Shown: piece by piece, positions 52,903 through 61,743 of the stretch
How the letters are laid out: each line of letters begins with the position of its first letter
How positions within the stretch are numbered: the first letter of the stretch is position 1
NCBI GenBank assembly: GCA_002840435.1
Contig: PHAT01000004.1
Location: 248,001-312,000, forward strand
From: Deltaproteobacteria bacterium HGW-Deltaproteobacteria-6
Lineage (GTDB): Bacteria > Desulfobacterota > Syntrophia > Syntrophales > Smithellaceae
Direction: 5' to 3'
Length of the DNA: 64,000 nucleotides
Position numbers and translations under genes: made by a program
The notes under the pieces: generated by a model
Told to the model about the DNA's origin: nothing
Database searches by the model: none
Seen by the model: only the letters and a program-made list of their open reading frames with translations

Positions 52903-53941
52903 AAAGCGCCCCCTTCTCTTTCAGGAACTTTTCAAATTCTTCTATCGTCACACCCATGTTTCTTTCCCGCCCTTCGTTATCCCAAATGGAGGTAAACGCG
53001 GCCCCGTAATTTGCCGGAGCGGAATAAAACGCCTTCGCCCGGATGCCGTCCAGGGTTCCACTGCCGAATTTTTGCGCATAGTGATCGATATAAGCTTCAC
53101 GGTCCTTGCAGCCGAAAACCCATTCATCCATCCAGGCTTTCATGGCTTTTTCTTCTCCACAGGACATGGCAAACAGGCTGAACATGAAGCGATCCAGATT
53201 ATAGTAGCCGATGACTTCCGTCGGGTTGGCGCCCCAGGGGATTTCCACCACCGCATCGACCCGGTACGCGGGGATCAGCGTCAGATGGGGGCTGGACACG
53301 ATGACGTCGTGTTCGACAATTTCTTCACACGAAACAATAATTCTCTTGCTCGCGAGAGCCGCGGCGGCGACGCTTCCGAGCGCTCCCCAATACTGGGCAT
53401 TCCCGTATTTATCCGCGCGCTGCACATGAACGATGCACACATCGGGATTGGCCGCCGGAACAGTGAGAATTTCCTTGCCGCTATAGGGACACGCCATGAC
53501 CCGGTATTTATCTTCACCCATGAAGGTGCGTTTCCGGAACAAATCGGTATCAATGGCCCCTTCCAGAACCGGAATAAACGTAAAGCCGTGCATGCCCGCC
53601 ACCAGCCTTGCGTTGTATTGAAAATTTGTGTAGTCCTCCATTTGCAGCGACTGGGCCTTAAGGGCGCGCTCTACGGCGGACCCGCCGGACCTGCCGCCGC
53701 CCCGATAAACATACGTGCTTACCAGGCGCTCCACGCAGCCTGCTTCCACCAGGACTTCTACATCGATAACGCCGGATTGCGAATACACGGTTAATTTCTT
53801 TTTCTGCTGGCGGGCAACCTCGTAAACAAGCGCCATGGAAGCGGCAACCGTATAGTTCCCCAGAATCAGACTGCAACCGTCATAAACATATTTGCCGATT
53901 GCTTCTTTAGCACTCATGATTTTGTTTCGTTCTTCAGACAT
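52895..53941 (-). CDS. CoA-transferase subunit A (glutaconate CoA-transferase family I)
   Basis: A 348-residue alpha subunit, partner of the overlapping subunit B gene. It carries family elements KEAIGKYVYDGCSLILGNYT at the N-terminus, the VYRGGGRSGGSAVERAL loop and VCIVHVQRADKYGNAQYWG. Length fits GctA. IpdA-type steroid-ring hydrolases are the main alternative reading. It lies 96 bases downstream of the GntP-family transporter gene, which is likely in the same transcription unit. Confidence 0.87.
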   Translation of the reverse strand: MSEERNKIMSAKEAIGKYVYDGCSLILGNYTVAASMALVYEVARQQKKKLTVYSQSGVIDVEVLVEAGCVERLVSTYVYRGGGRSGGSAVERALKAQSLQMEDYTNFQYNARLVAGMHGFTFIPVLEGAIDTDLFRKRTFMGEDKYRVMACPYSGKEILTVPAANPDVCIVHVQRADKYGNAQYWGALGSVAAAALASKRIIVSCEEIVEHDVIVSSPHLTLIPAYRVDAVVEIPWGANPTEVIGYYNLDRFMFSLFAMSCGEEKAMKAWMDEWVFGCKDREAYIDHYAQKFGSGTLDGIRAKAFYSAPANYGAAFTSIWDNEGRERNMGVTIEEFEKFLKEKGALYE

Positions 53942-54037
53942 AAAAACCTCCCTGCATAAATACGTCTCCTTCTAATGATGATCGTTTCATCCCGCTTTTT
54001 GCGGGGCGATAGTTAATTCTCCGGCAGATGGCATCCT

Positions 54038-55345
54038 TTAGTAAATGGCGATTCCGATGGGAATCACGACTACCAGCGCCGCAAGCGTTGCAAGAATGTG
54101 CGTAAAAAATACATGCTTGTAAGAATTCATGTGCGTCAGTCCGGCTACGGCGAGAAAGGTGATAATCACACCGTTATGCGGCATGGCGTCAAAACATCCC
54201 GCAGACATGGTCGCCACCCGATGGATCAGTTCGGGAGGAAGTCCCAAACCCACGTACTGTTTCGCCAGGGTCTCCAGAACAATGCCCAGACCGCCGGATG
54301 CCGAACCGGTGATGGCGGCCATGACATTGGTGGCAATGGACAAAGACACAATAGGATGCATCGGCAGCGTCATCAGCCACGCCGTGACCACTTTGAAACC
54401 GGCCGTTGCGGCAACAGCCATACCGTAACCCACATCAGCGCAGGTATTGACGATGGGGATCACCGTATTCAGGGCGCCTTTGTTGAGCGTATCCAGAATA
54501 TTGGCGAACTTCTTCCAGAAAAAAGCAAGACAGACAACGGTTCCGCCGGTCAGAGCCCAGACGGCATCCAGCTTGAATATATTCAGCATGACAATAACAA
54601 CCACCATGGGAATGATGCTCAGCCAGACATTGGGAAGATTCTCCGCCGTCGCCGATGCGCCTTCACCACTCGCCACGCCGATACCCGCAGGCGCGACATA
54701 TCCCTCGCCACGGGCCTGGTATCTTTTGATTTGAATTTTCGCATAGACGTAGGTGAAAACAAAAACGATGACCGATGCGATGATGCCGATCAGAGGCGCA
54801 GCCATCGGGGTCGAAGCCATGTATTTTGTGGGCATGATGTTAAGAATCTGGGGCGAACCGGGCAGCATGGTCATCGTGATGGAGCCGATTCCCAGGGCAA
54901 AAGAGATGGCAAAGAGATGCCAGGGCATATTCAATTCGCGCCACATCGGCCTCGCGATGGGAATCAGCGCAAAGACAACGACAAAGAGACTCACGCCGCC
55001 GTAGGTGAGAACCAGGCCGATAAAACCGGCCGCCATAATGGCCGCCATGGGATTGTTGCGCCCGATGAGTTTCAGGATACCTTCGGCCATGGCTCTGGCG
55101 GCGCCGCTGTCCTCCATAAATTTGCCGAAGATGGAACCGGCCAGAAAGAGCAGATAAAATTTCCCGGCGTAGCTGATGAACCCCTTCATATAAGGCCCGG
55201 TCAGTGTGGGCAAAACGTCCATGCTGGAAAAAAGAGCCACGACGATAGCCGCGAGCGGCGCAATCACGATGATGTGCCATCCCCTTAAAGCCATCACAAT
55301 GATCATGATCAATGAAATAATTATTCCGATAATACTCCAATCCAT
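54038..55345 (-). CDS. GntP-family carboxylate/gluconate permease
   Basis: A 435-residue membrane protein with about 12 helices and the GntP-type features LTYGGVSLFVVVFALIPIARPM, GSITMTMLPGSPQ and the C-terminal FDAMPHNGVIITFLAVAGLTH. Members import gluconate and related hydroxy or keto acids by proton symport. The placement directly upstream of CoA-transferase genes suggests the imported acid is activated to its CoA ester. A hairpin-rich leader precedes the gene (55429-55477). Confidence 0.88.
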   Translation of the reverse strand: MDWSIIGIIISLIMIIVMALRGWHIIVIAPLAAIVVALFSSMDVLPTLTGPYMKGFISYAGKFYLLFLAGSIFGKFMEDSGAARAMAEGILKLIGRNNPMAAIMAAGFIGLVLTYGGVSLFVVVFALIPIARPMWRELNMPWHLFAISFALGIGSITMTMLPGSPQILNIMPTKYMASTPMAAPLIGIIASVIVFVFTYVYAKIQIKRYQARGEGYVAPAGIGVASGEGASATAENLPNVWLSIIPMVVVIVMLNIFKLDAVWALTGGTVVCLAFFWKKFANILDTLNKGALNTVIPIVNTCADVGYGMAVAATAGFKVVTAWLMTLPMHPIVSLSIATNVMAAITGSASGGLGIVLETLAKQYVGLGLPPELIHRVATMSAGCFDAMPHNGVIITFLAVAGLTHMNSYKHVFFTHILATLAALVVVIPIGIAIY

Positions 55346-55428
55346 TCCATACCCTCCTCATTAGCTGAATTCGGCGAACGCTTTTTTCGCCTGATCCGCA
55401 CTTAGGATATGTCAGGGAAAGTAACAAT

Positions 55429-55477
55429 TGGGGCGAAGCCCCATACAGGGGGAGGCAGACCCCACTTTTATATGGGG
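55429..55477 (-). promoter_or_regulatory. Tandem G/C-rich hairpins in the leader of the GntP-family gene
   Basis: TGGGGC-GAA-GCCCCA (55429-55443) and CCCCA/TGGGG (55460-55464 with 55473-55477) form two successive stems in the space between the response regulator gene and the transporter gene. They could be a terminator for the upstream two-component operon or an attenuator; ATTGTTACTTT on the minus strand after the first stem is a weak T tract. Confidence 0.35.
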
Positions 55478-55583
55478 GGAGACCCTACCGTCATCAACGG
55501 TCATTGGAAGGTGTTCAGAATAAATCGAGATATGGCTGCGGCGAATTTACGGCTCGTCCCGCTTAAGCGGGATTAAAGAAAGG

Positions 55584-56252
55584 CTAGTCGCTCCAAAGCT
55601 CCGGGTCCACGACCCCGACCTTGATGGCATATTTCAGAAGCTCAAACCGGTCGTGGATATCGAGTTTTTTCATAAGGCTGGTGCGGTGTTTTTCAACTGT
55701 TTTTGGACTGATAAAGAGAAGATCAGCGATCTTACCCGTGGAGTGCCCCTGAGCAACCAGACGAAAAACCTGCTGTTCCCGCTCCGTCAGCAGATCATAA
55801 CCGCTGATGGACGGAGCGCTCCCTTGGCCTTTGACATATTTCTGGATGACTTCCGCTTTCAGCTTGGAACTGAGGAAATACTCCCCCCGGTGGGCCATCC
55901 GGATCGCCTTGAGAATATCCGAACTGGGAGACGCCTTGAGGACGTAGCCCAGCACACCGGAGGACAAAAGCTCTCTGACACAGCTTTCTTTCCCATGCAT
56001 GGAAAATATGACAATCCGCGTCTTCGGCACCGTGTCGCGAACAAGATTGGCAACTTCCAATCCCGTGATATTCGGCATCGTGATATCGAGGAGCACAACA
56101 TCGGGATGAAGCCCTTTGATCTTTTCCAACGCTTCCGCGCCGTCCCCGGCCTCGCCGATCACTTCCATATCCGGCTGGCTGTTCAGAAACTGTTTCAGGC
56201 CTTCCCGCACAATGCTGTGGTCGTCGGTTACCAACACGCGAATCTTTTTCAT
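55584..56252 (-). CDS. NarL/LuxR-type response regulator
   Basis: A 222-residue regulator with a receiver domain (acidic pair in LVTDDHS, phospho-Asp in VVLLDITMPNITG, Lys in YVLKASP) and a C-terminal LuxR helix-turn-helix (LTEREQQVFRLVAQG, SPKTVEKHRTSLMKKL). It is the cognate partner of the histidine kinase encoded 15 bases upstream. Its most likely targets include the transporter and CoA-transferase genes immediately downstream. AAGGA lies about nine bases before the ATG. Confidence 0.92.
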   Translation of the reverse strand: MKKIRVLVTDDHSIVREGLKQFLNSQPDMEVIGEAGDGAEALEKIKGLHPDVVLLDITMPNITGLEVANLVRDTVPKTRIVIFSMHGKESCVRELLSSGVLGYVLKASPSSDILKAIRMAHRGEYFLSSKLKAEVIQKYVKGQGSAPSISGYDLLTEREQQVFRLVAQGHSTGKIADLLFISPKTVEKHRTSLMKKLDIHDRFELLKYAIKVGVVDPELWSD

Positions 56253-56267
56253 GATGTTTTCCTTCCG

Positions 56268-57728
56268 TTAAACCGGAATCTCCGCCCGGATGGTCGTTCC
56301 TTTGCCCGGCAGCGAAGATATTTCAAAAGACCCGCCCAGGGATACCGCCCGCTCCCTCATGGTGAGGAGTCCGATGCCCTCGCCTTCCCTGCGCTTTTTT
56401 CTTTCCCGGCCTGACTCGTTTTGTCCCACCCCGTTGTCCCGAACGGCTAGAATAACATGGGGATGGGAGTAGGTGAGCATGATATCGACCGAGGTTGCCC
56501 GCGCATGTTTGGCAATGTTCGTCAGGCTTTCCTGAACGATCCGGTAAATAGCCAGTTCGATTTCGGGATTCAACCGCTTCTTGAGACCAAGCGCCTTGAA
56601 CTCAACGTGAATGCCCGGCTGGTTGGCTTGGAATTTCTCGATATGTCTGGTCAGGGCGGGGATCAGAACCATCATGTCCAGAATATCCGGACGAAGGTAA
56701 GAGGTGGTCTTGCGCACGATATCGGCTAACATTTCCACATTCCGCACCAGTTTTTCATAACGCTGTTTTTGCGCGATGTCATGGGAAGGAGCGATCTTCC
56801 GCAAAGAATCCAGGTCAAAATGCATCGCCGTAAGGATTTGTCCCACATCATCATGGAGATCGCCCGCAAACATCTTTCTTTCCTCTTCCCGAACCTTTAC
56901 CAGGCGCCGGGACAACTGGCGTATTTCCTCTTCGGCCTTTTTGCTCTTCGTGATATCGATAAAATTAGCGACGACCGACGGCTTTCCCATATACATGGCA
57001 TGCGTCGCCCGTAGCTCGACCCAATGGATTGTTTTCCCGTCTTTTTCTAAAATTCGAAACGAATAATGTTCAGGCGTCAGCTGCCCTTTTTCACGCATCA
57101 GGCCGCGCTCTTTAACGATGGCCCGGTCTTCCGGGTGAACGAATTCCCAAAAATATTTTCCCAGGAGATCGTCAGGCCTGTCGTAGCCGGCCAAATCGGC
57201 ACAGCGTTGATTGGCAAACAGAAAACGGCCGTCCTGATGGACGAGAATGGCTGAAAGGGAATTCTCGACAACCGTGCGGTACTTCTCCTCCGATTCTTTG
57301 AGCGCCCGCTCGGCCAGCTTCCTGTCTGTAATGTCAACGATAAACCCTTCATAACCGATAATCTTTCCCACGGCTGTTTGACGGACAAAACCGGTGACCC
57401 GGACATCGAAGATCTTTTTATCGATCCGGCGAAACTGCGTTTCAAAGTCCTGAATGAATCCCTGATCGGCGATAAGGTCCTGAAAGCGCTTTCTGTCGTC
57501 CGGATCGGCATAGAAGGAGCGAATGGAAATCTTACCGATGAACTCCTCCCGCGATTCACCGCCCAGCATGGCAACGCCTGCTGAATTAATGTCCAGAAAA
57601 ATACCGTCATAATTGGTTACGTAAACAAGGACGGGAGACTTCTCAAAAATGTGTCTGATCCATTTCTGGGGAACCTTGTGAACGTTTTGTTGCGGCTGAT
57701 TTGATTTCATTTTCTTATTATCCATCAT
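56268..57728 (-). CDS. PAS-domain histidine kinase of the NarX/HisKA_3 type
   Basis: A 486-residue kinase without membrane helices. Two PAS domains (about 25-145 and 150-275) are followed by a HisKA_3 dimerisation domain with the phospho-accepting His in AGDLHDDVGQILTAM, and a HATPase domain with QESLTNIAKHA and GEGIGLLTMRERA. Pairs with the NarL-type regulator 15 bases downstream. The soluble PAS layout suggests a cytoplasmic or membrane-permeant signal. The start is one of two adjacent ATGs without an obvious ribosome-binding site. Confidence 0.9.
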   Translation of the reverse strand: MMDNKKMKSNQPQQNVHKVPQKWIRHIFEKSPVLVYVTNYDGIFLDINSAGVAMLGGESREEFIGKISIRSFYADPDDRKRFQDLIADQGFIQDFETQFRRIDKKIFDVRVTGFVRQTAVGKIIGYEGFIVDITDRKLAERALKESEEKYRTVVENSLSAILVHQDGRFLFANQRCADLAGYDRPDDLLGKYFWEFVHPEDRAIVKERGLMREKGQLTPEHYSFRILEKDGKTIHWVELRATHAMYMGKPSVVANFIDITKSKKAEEEIRQLSRRLVKVREEERKMFAGDLHDDVGQILTAMHFDLDSLRKIAPSHDIAQKQRYEKLVRNVEMLADIVRKTTSYLRPDILDMMVLIPALTRHIEKFQANQPGIHVEFKALGLKKRLNPEIELAIYRIVQESLTNIAKHARATSVDIMLTYSHPHVILAVRDNGVGQNESGRERKKRREGEGIGLLTMRERAVSLGGSFEISSLPGKGTTIRAEIPV

Positions 57729-58028
57729 GATCCGTCAGGTAGCGGCTTATTTATATTATAGGGTAGTAAATTATAACTCAAGGCATTTTTGTGCAGGTCA
57801 GGCGTACGTCCCGTCCGGCTAAAGGGGATGACCCCTAGAGCAAACGAGACGATATTATTGTCAAAACGCAATACCCGGAAGTGCAATCCGCCGGACATTT
57901 CGTTTCCCCGGGATGAGGCATCAGAATGGCAGCATGACCTGTCAGGGCAATCCTGGATCAAAGATACAATATTATCTTGACTTGCCCCAGCACTCTTCTT
58001 ATGCTAAAAATAAAATCAAATCAGCCAG
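57729..58028. other. Divergent promoter region between the kinase and PAS-GGDEF genes
   Basis: Three hundred bases without a gene. The right end holds the plus-strand promoter at 57982-58010. The left part should contain the promoter of the minus-strand two-component operon, which I could not pick out. No repeats noted. Confidence 0.4.
57982..58010 (+). promoter_or_regulatory. Extended -10 promoter for the PAS-GGDEF gene
   Basis: TTGCCC (57982-57987), 17-base spacer and TAAAAA (58005-58010) with TTATGC directly before, giving an extended -10. The TTATGCTA block is shared with the promoters at 12241 and 35091. The predicted start lies only about 12 bases before the first ATG, so the leader is very short. 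Confidence 0.4.
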
Positions 58029-60572
58029 ATGAGTTTATTGATGAAAACAAAGAGCAGGAACACGGATACCAGAGTCTCCGGCCGTTCCCGGGGAACCGAA
58101 ATAATCGCTTTAAGCAAACCCGTCGGAACGGATGCACAACCGGCATCTTCAGCCGCCGATGCCCCGGTCACCCGCGGCGGGACCGAAAGAAAAAATATCA
58201 AATCCGGCCGGGATCGACACCAGATTTTCCTGGATAACATTCAAGATGCCTGCGTTGAAATTAATCCGAACGGGAAATGCACCTTCTGTAATGAAGCCGC
58301 CCATCAGATGCTGGGATATTCCCGCGAAGAATACATGAATCTCAGACACCGGCAGAGATACGCGACGAAAACAGAAGCGGATAAAGTCTTGAATATTTTT
58401 AAAGAGGTCTACCATACGGGCGTTCCCGCCAAACTCTTTGAATCGGACGTGCGCCGTAAGGACGGCTCCGTCATCACCATGGAAATGATGATTTCCCCCA
58501 TCCTGACCGGCCGGAAAGGCATTGCCGGTTTTCGGGGAGTGGGCAGGGACATCACGGCCAGAAAAGAAACGCAGGATATTCTCCGGCAGAGTGAAGCGCA
58601 CTACCGCAGCTTATTTGAGCACACGAAGGCCATCATGTTTCTCATCGATCCGGACACCGGCCGGTTTGTTGATGTCAACCTGACCGCCTGCTCCTACTAT
58701 GGATATTCAAAAAAAGAATTTCTGCAGAAGAAAATTACGGACATCAATACATTAAACGAGGACGATGTCCGCCAAAAGATGCTCATGGCCAAATCGGAGC
58801 AGCGCAGCCATTTTTACTTTACGCACCGCCTCGCCTGCGGCGCTTTGCGCCCTGTTGAAGTATTCACCAGCCCCGTGGAAATCGGCGGCAGAAAGCTTCT
58901 GTACTCCATCATCCACGATATTACCGAACGCCGCGAGGCGGAGGAAGCCCTGCGCCACAGCGAGGAAAAATACCGGACCATTATTGAAAATATGCAGGAC
59001 GCCTATTTCGAATGCGACCTGTCCGGAACATTCATTTTTGCCAACAAAGCAGCCAGCGATACAATGGGCTATACGCCTGACGAATTACTGAAACTGGATT
59101 ACCGCGCATTCACAAGACCGGCAACATCAAAAAAAGTAAAAGAAGTTTTTCAGCACACTTTTGAAACCGGCATTCCCTGCACCCTGTTTGACTACGAAAT
59201 TGTTCTGAGAGACAAAACCACGCGCATTCATCAGCTGAATGTCGGACTGATGCGGGATACGGACGGGCATCCCGTAGGCTTCAGAGTTGTTTCCCGGGAT
59301 GTAACCGAACGCAAGCGGGCGGAAGAGGAACTGCGCGCGAGCGAGGAAAAATACCGTTCCATCCTGGAAAATATGACGGAGGGATATTTCGAGAGCGGCA
59401 TAAGAGGCCGCATCACATTTGCCAATGACGCGGCCTGCGCCATGATGGGCTATACAAGAGAACAACTCCTGAATATCCATTACCGGCAGTTCACGACGCC
59501 CGAAACAAGAAAAAGGATAACGGAAGCCTACCGGCAGGTTTATCAAACGGGACTGGCCAGTAAGCTGGGCGATTACGAAATTATCAGGGGGGACGGCAGC
59601 ATTCGCACCCATCAATTGAGCATTGGATTGATGAAGGACGCGGCAGGCGGCAAAACCGGCTTCCGGGCCGTAGCCAGAGATATCACCGAAAGCAAACAGG
59701 CGGAAGAAGCGCTGCGTCACAGCGAGGAAAGAATCCGGGTGCTCTTCAACAATATCCCCGTCCCCACGGTTGTCTGGAAAGGATACAAAAATAATTTAAT
59801 CCTGATGGAATACAACGACGCGGCGCTGCAATATACCGGCGGTAAAATTCTCGAAGCCGTCGGCAAAACGGTGGAGGAATGTTACCCGAATGCGCCGCAT
59901 ATTGCCGCTGATATGCACCAATGTTTTTCTTTGCAGACGCATATCGAAAAGAGTTTCTGGTTCAGGGACGGTCATGCGGATGAAAAAAAATATGTAACCA
60001 TCAAATATGCTTTTGCGCCGCCGGACAACGTCATCATGCACGTCAACGACATGACCGCTCAAAAGAAAGCTGAAGAAAACCTCAAACACATCAGCATTCA
60101 CGATGCCCTGACCGGCCTTTACAACCGCTTTTACTCGGATGCCGAAATCAGCCGCATCAAGTCCAGCCGCCTTCGTCCCGTCAGTTTTATCGTCATGGAT
60201 CTGAACAACCTGAAAGTTGTCAACGACGAAGACGGGCACGCCGCAGGTGATCTCTGCATCAAAAACACAGCCAATCTGCTCAAGCAGGCTTTCCGGCCGG
60301 AAGATATGATCGCCAGAATCGGCGGTGATGAATTTATTATCATGCTCCCGCTGGTTGACGAAGAAACCTGCGCTCAGGCGCTGACGCGCCTGAAGAACAA
60401 CGTGGCGCAATTCAACCTGAACGCGGCCCGGCCGATCAGTCTTGCCGCGGGGTTTTCCACCGCCCGCGCCGGTGACGACATAGAAGCGTTGATCGCCAAA
60501 GCCGACCGCCGCATGTATCAGGAAAAAGCCCGAATGAAGGCCGTTGCCGGAAACGAAAAACACATCCCGTAG
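58029..60572 (+). CDS. Multi-PAS diguanylate cyclase (GGDEF)
   Basis: An 847-residue soluble protein. Five PAS domains in series (about 55-185, 190-305, 315-435, 440-555, 565-670) show near-repeat joints (SEEKYRTIIENMQDAYFE, SEEKYRSILENMTEGYFE), which points to internal duplication of the third and fourth. The C-terminal 170 residues are a GGDEF domain with intact active site RIGGDEF and Asp in VMDLNNLKVVND, and an inhibitory RxxD site (RPED) five residues before GGDEF. It should make c-di-GMP from two GTP with product inhibition. An ATG four codons in (58041) is an alternative start. Divergent from the two-component operon. Confidence 0.92.
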   Translation: MSLLMKTKSRNTDTRVSGRSRGTEIIALSKPVGTDAQPASSAADAPVTRGGTERKNIKSGRDRHQIFLDNIQDACVEINPNGKCTFCNEAAHQMLGYSREEYMNLRHRQRYATKTEADKVLNIFKEVYHTGVPAKLFESDVRRKDGSVITMEMMISPILTGRKGIAGFRGVGRDITARKETQDILRQSEAHYRSLFEHTKAIMFLIDPDTGRFVDVNLTACSYYGYSKKEFLQKKITDINTLNEDDVRQKMLMAKSEQRSHFYFTHRLACGALRPVEVFTSPVEIGGRKLLYSIIHDITERREAEEALRHSEEKYRTIIENMQDAYFECDLSGTFIFANKAASDTMGYTPDELLKLDYRAFTRPATSKKVKEVFQHTFETGIPCTLFDYEIVLRDKTTRIHQLNVGLMRDTDGHPVGFRVVSRDVTERKRAEEELRASEEKYRSILENMTEGYFESGIRGRITFANDAACAMMGYTREQLLNIHYRQFTTPETRKRITEAYRQVYQTGLASKLGDYEIIRGDGSIRTHQLSIGLMKDAAGGKTGFRAVARDITESKQAEEALRHSEERIRVLFNNIPVPTVVWKGYKNNLILMEYNDAALQYTGGKILEAVGKTVEECYPNAPHIAADMHQCFSLQTHIEKSFWFRDGHADEKKYVTIKYAFAPPDNVIMHVNDMTAQKKAEENLKHISIHDALTGLYNRFYSDAEISRIKSSRLRPVSFIVMDLNNLKVVNDEDGHAAGDLCIKNTANLLKQAFRPEDMIARIGGDEFIIMLPLVDEETCAQALTRLKNNVAQFNLNAARPISLAAGFSTARAGDDIEALIAKADRRMYQEKARMKAVAGNEKHIP

Positions 60573-60605
60573 TGTTCATCTGTCTGAATCATTGGATAAC
60601 CATGA

Positions 60606-61055
60606 TTATCGTGAGGCCATGATGCTTTCAACCATCGCGGCGGCATCGCGCACACAGGGACGGCAAATTAAATTAAAATATTCGTTGTCTTTATAAAATT
60701 CCTGTCCCGCAGGCGTGGCCAGATCGCAGCCGCTTAATAATTCCCGGCAAAGGCAGGAACCGTGTCTACCGGAAAACCGGTTCATGAATTCACGGATTTT
60801 TGAATACGTCAAATCCGTTTCGGCGCGGCTGTCATTCTTTCCCCTGCCGAATTTTAAGCCAAGCGCCATGATCCCGCCCGATACGGCGCCGCAGATCTCA
60901 CCCTGACGCCCCATCCCGCCCCCGAAACCGCACGAAAGCTTTAAGGCGGAATCCGCATCCAGCCCCAACCCGTCGCAGAAAGAAAATAAAACGGACTGTG
61001 AACAATTATAACCTTCCATAAATTTTGCTTCAGCTATTTCCGAATGTGTTTTCAT
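60606..61055 (-). CDS. C_GCAxxG_C_C family redox/metal protein
   Basis: A 149-residue protein of the C_GCAxxG_C_C family (PF09719). Conserved cysteines are seen in YNCSQSVL, ALKLSCGFGGGMGRQGEICGAVSGG, GSCLCRELLSGC and ICRPCV. The family is thought to bind a metal or cluster and is common in anaerobes, but its reaction is unknown. It ends 33 bases from the converging PAS-GGDEF gene and is divergent from the marR-hgcAB cluster, with about 165 bases between starts. AAGGA lies seven bases before the ATG. Confidence 0.87.
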   Translation of the reverse strand: MKTHSEIAEAKFMEGYNCSQSVLFSFCDGLGLDADSALKLSCGFGGGMGRQGEICGAVSGGIMALGLKFGRGKNDSRAETDLTYSKIREFMNRFSGRHGSCLCRELLSGCDLATPAGQEFYKDNEYFNLICRPCVRDAAAMVESIMASR

Positions 61056-61184
61056 GATTCATCCTTCCATCAGGTTTCCATTTTTACGTTGATCATGCGC
61101 GGTTAGAATAACATTTTTACTATAAGATTCAAATGATTATTGGCCTGTCGGCTATCGTCCATCACCCCTGCGCCGTCTTTGTGC

Positions 61185-61217
61185 TTGACAAACCCGATTA
61201 TAGTTGTATTATACAAC
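61185..61217 (+). promoter_or_regulatory. Promoter of the marR gene with overlapping palindromic operator
   Basis: A perfect TTGACA (61185-61190) is followed after 16 bases by TATTAT (61207-61212). The palindrome GTTGTA-TTA-TACAAC (61203-61217) covers the -10 hexamer, the usual position for an autorepressor of the MarR class. Expected transcription start is about 61219, only three bases before the ATG at 61222, so the mRNA would be leaderless or nearly so. Confidence 0.65.
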
Positions 61218-61221
61218 CAAT

Positions 61222-61689
61222 ATGAAAAAGACTTCACTGAATCATGACGGGTTCATAGACATGTTCATCGGACTTTCTCAGGCGGCGCGCTGCTGCAGGC
61301 AGGATACCGCTTTTTGCGAGGGCGTTACCTTTCATCAGTTTGTCATTCTGGACGCCGTGGTAAAAAACAGGGCGCTGAATATTTCCGACTTGCACAGAAT
61401 CCTGTTCGTGGAAAAAAGCACAACAACAAGACTGGTGAATCCTCTGATTCAAAAAGGACTTTTAACGAGAGAGAAATCAAGCCTTGATTCCAGGGCCTTT
61501 GTGCTTACCCTGACGAAGGAAGGCAGCATCGTTCACCGTAATGTGCACACCTGTCTTGATGATTTTTTCAATAAAGTAGCGGGGAATCTCCCGGTCGGCA
61601 GGAAAGATGAGGTCTTACAGACTGTGCAAATTTTTATCGACGCGATAAAGAACGCAGCAGGCGCCTGCGGTTGTTGTAATACCAAGTAA
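61222..61689 (+). CDS. MarR-family transcriptional regulator preceding hgcAB
   Basis: A 155-residue winged-helix regulator: LNISDLHRILFVEKSTTTRLV is the recognition part and TREKSSLDSRAFVLTLTKEG the wing. Cysteines are frequent for this family: RCCRQDTAFCEG near the N-terminus and ACGCCNTK at the C-terminus, the latter looking like a metal or redox ligand site. The frame could begin at a TTG six codons earlier, but that codon lies inside the -10/operator region, so the ATG is preferred. hgcA begins 54 bases after the stop. Inference: it represses its own gene and controls hgcAB; the effector may be a metal, thiol or oxidant. Confidence 0.85.
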   Translation: MKKTSLNHDGFIDMFIGLSQAARCCRQDTAFCEGVTFHQFVILDAVVKNRALNISDLHRILFVEKSTTTRLVNPLIQKGLLTREKSSLDSRAFVLTLTKEGSIVHRNVHTCLDDFFNKVAGNLPVGRKDEVLQTVQIFIDAIKNAAGACGCCNTK

Positions 61690-61726
61690 ATCAACATTCT
61701 AATATTTGATAGCAACTTGGTATAAA
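61679..61726 (+). promoter_or_regulatory. Inverted repeat and extended -10 promoter in front of hgcA
   Basis: ATACCAAGT (61679-61687) and ACTTGGTAT (61715-61723) are perfect inverted repeats 27 bases apart, with a nested ATCAA/TTGAT pair between them. The right arm overlaps TGG-TATAAA (61718-61726), a good extended -10. The left arm overlaps the marR stop codon. It may act as an operator, as a terminator for marR or as an RNA switch. GAGGATGG at 61732-61739 supplies the ribosome-binding site for hgcA. Confidence 0.5.
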
Positions 61727-61743
61727 TATAGCGAGGATGGAAT

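Noticed and set aside
52078-53941. Reading the CoA-transferase pair as IpdAB steroid-ring hydrolase
   Set aside because: Subunit B keeps the Glu of the transferase active site (MESG), and no other steroid-degradation gene is near; kept only as an alternative in the annotation.
54098-55288. 396-codon plus-strand frame opposite the GntP-family gene
   Set aside because: Antisense shadow with extreme His/Arg/Asp/Gly content; the opposite frame is a clear permease.
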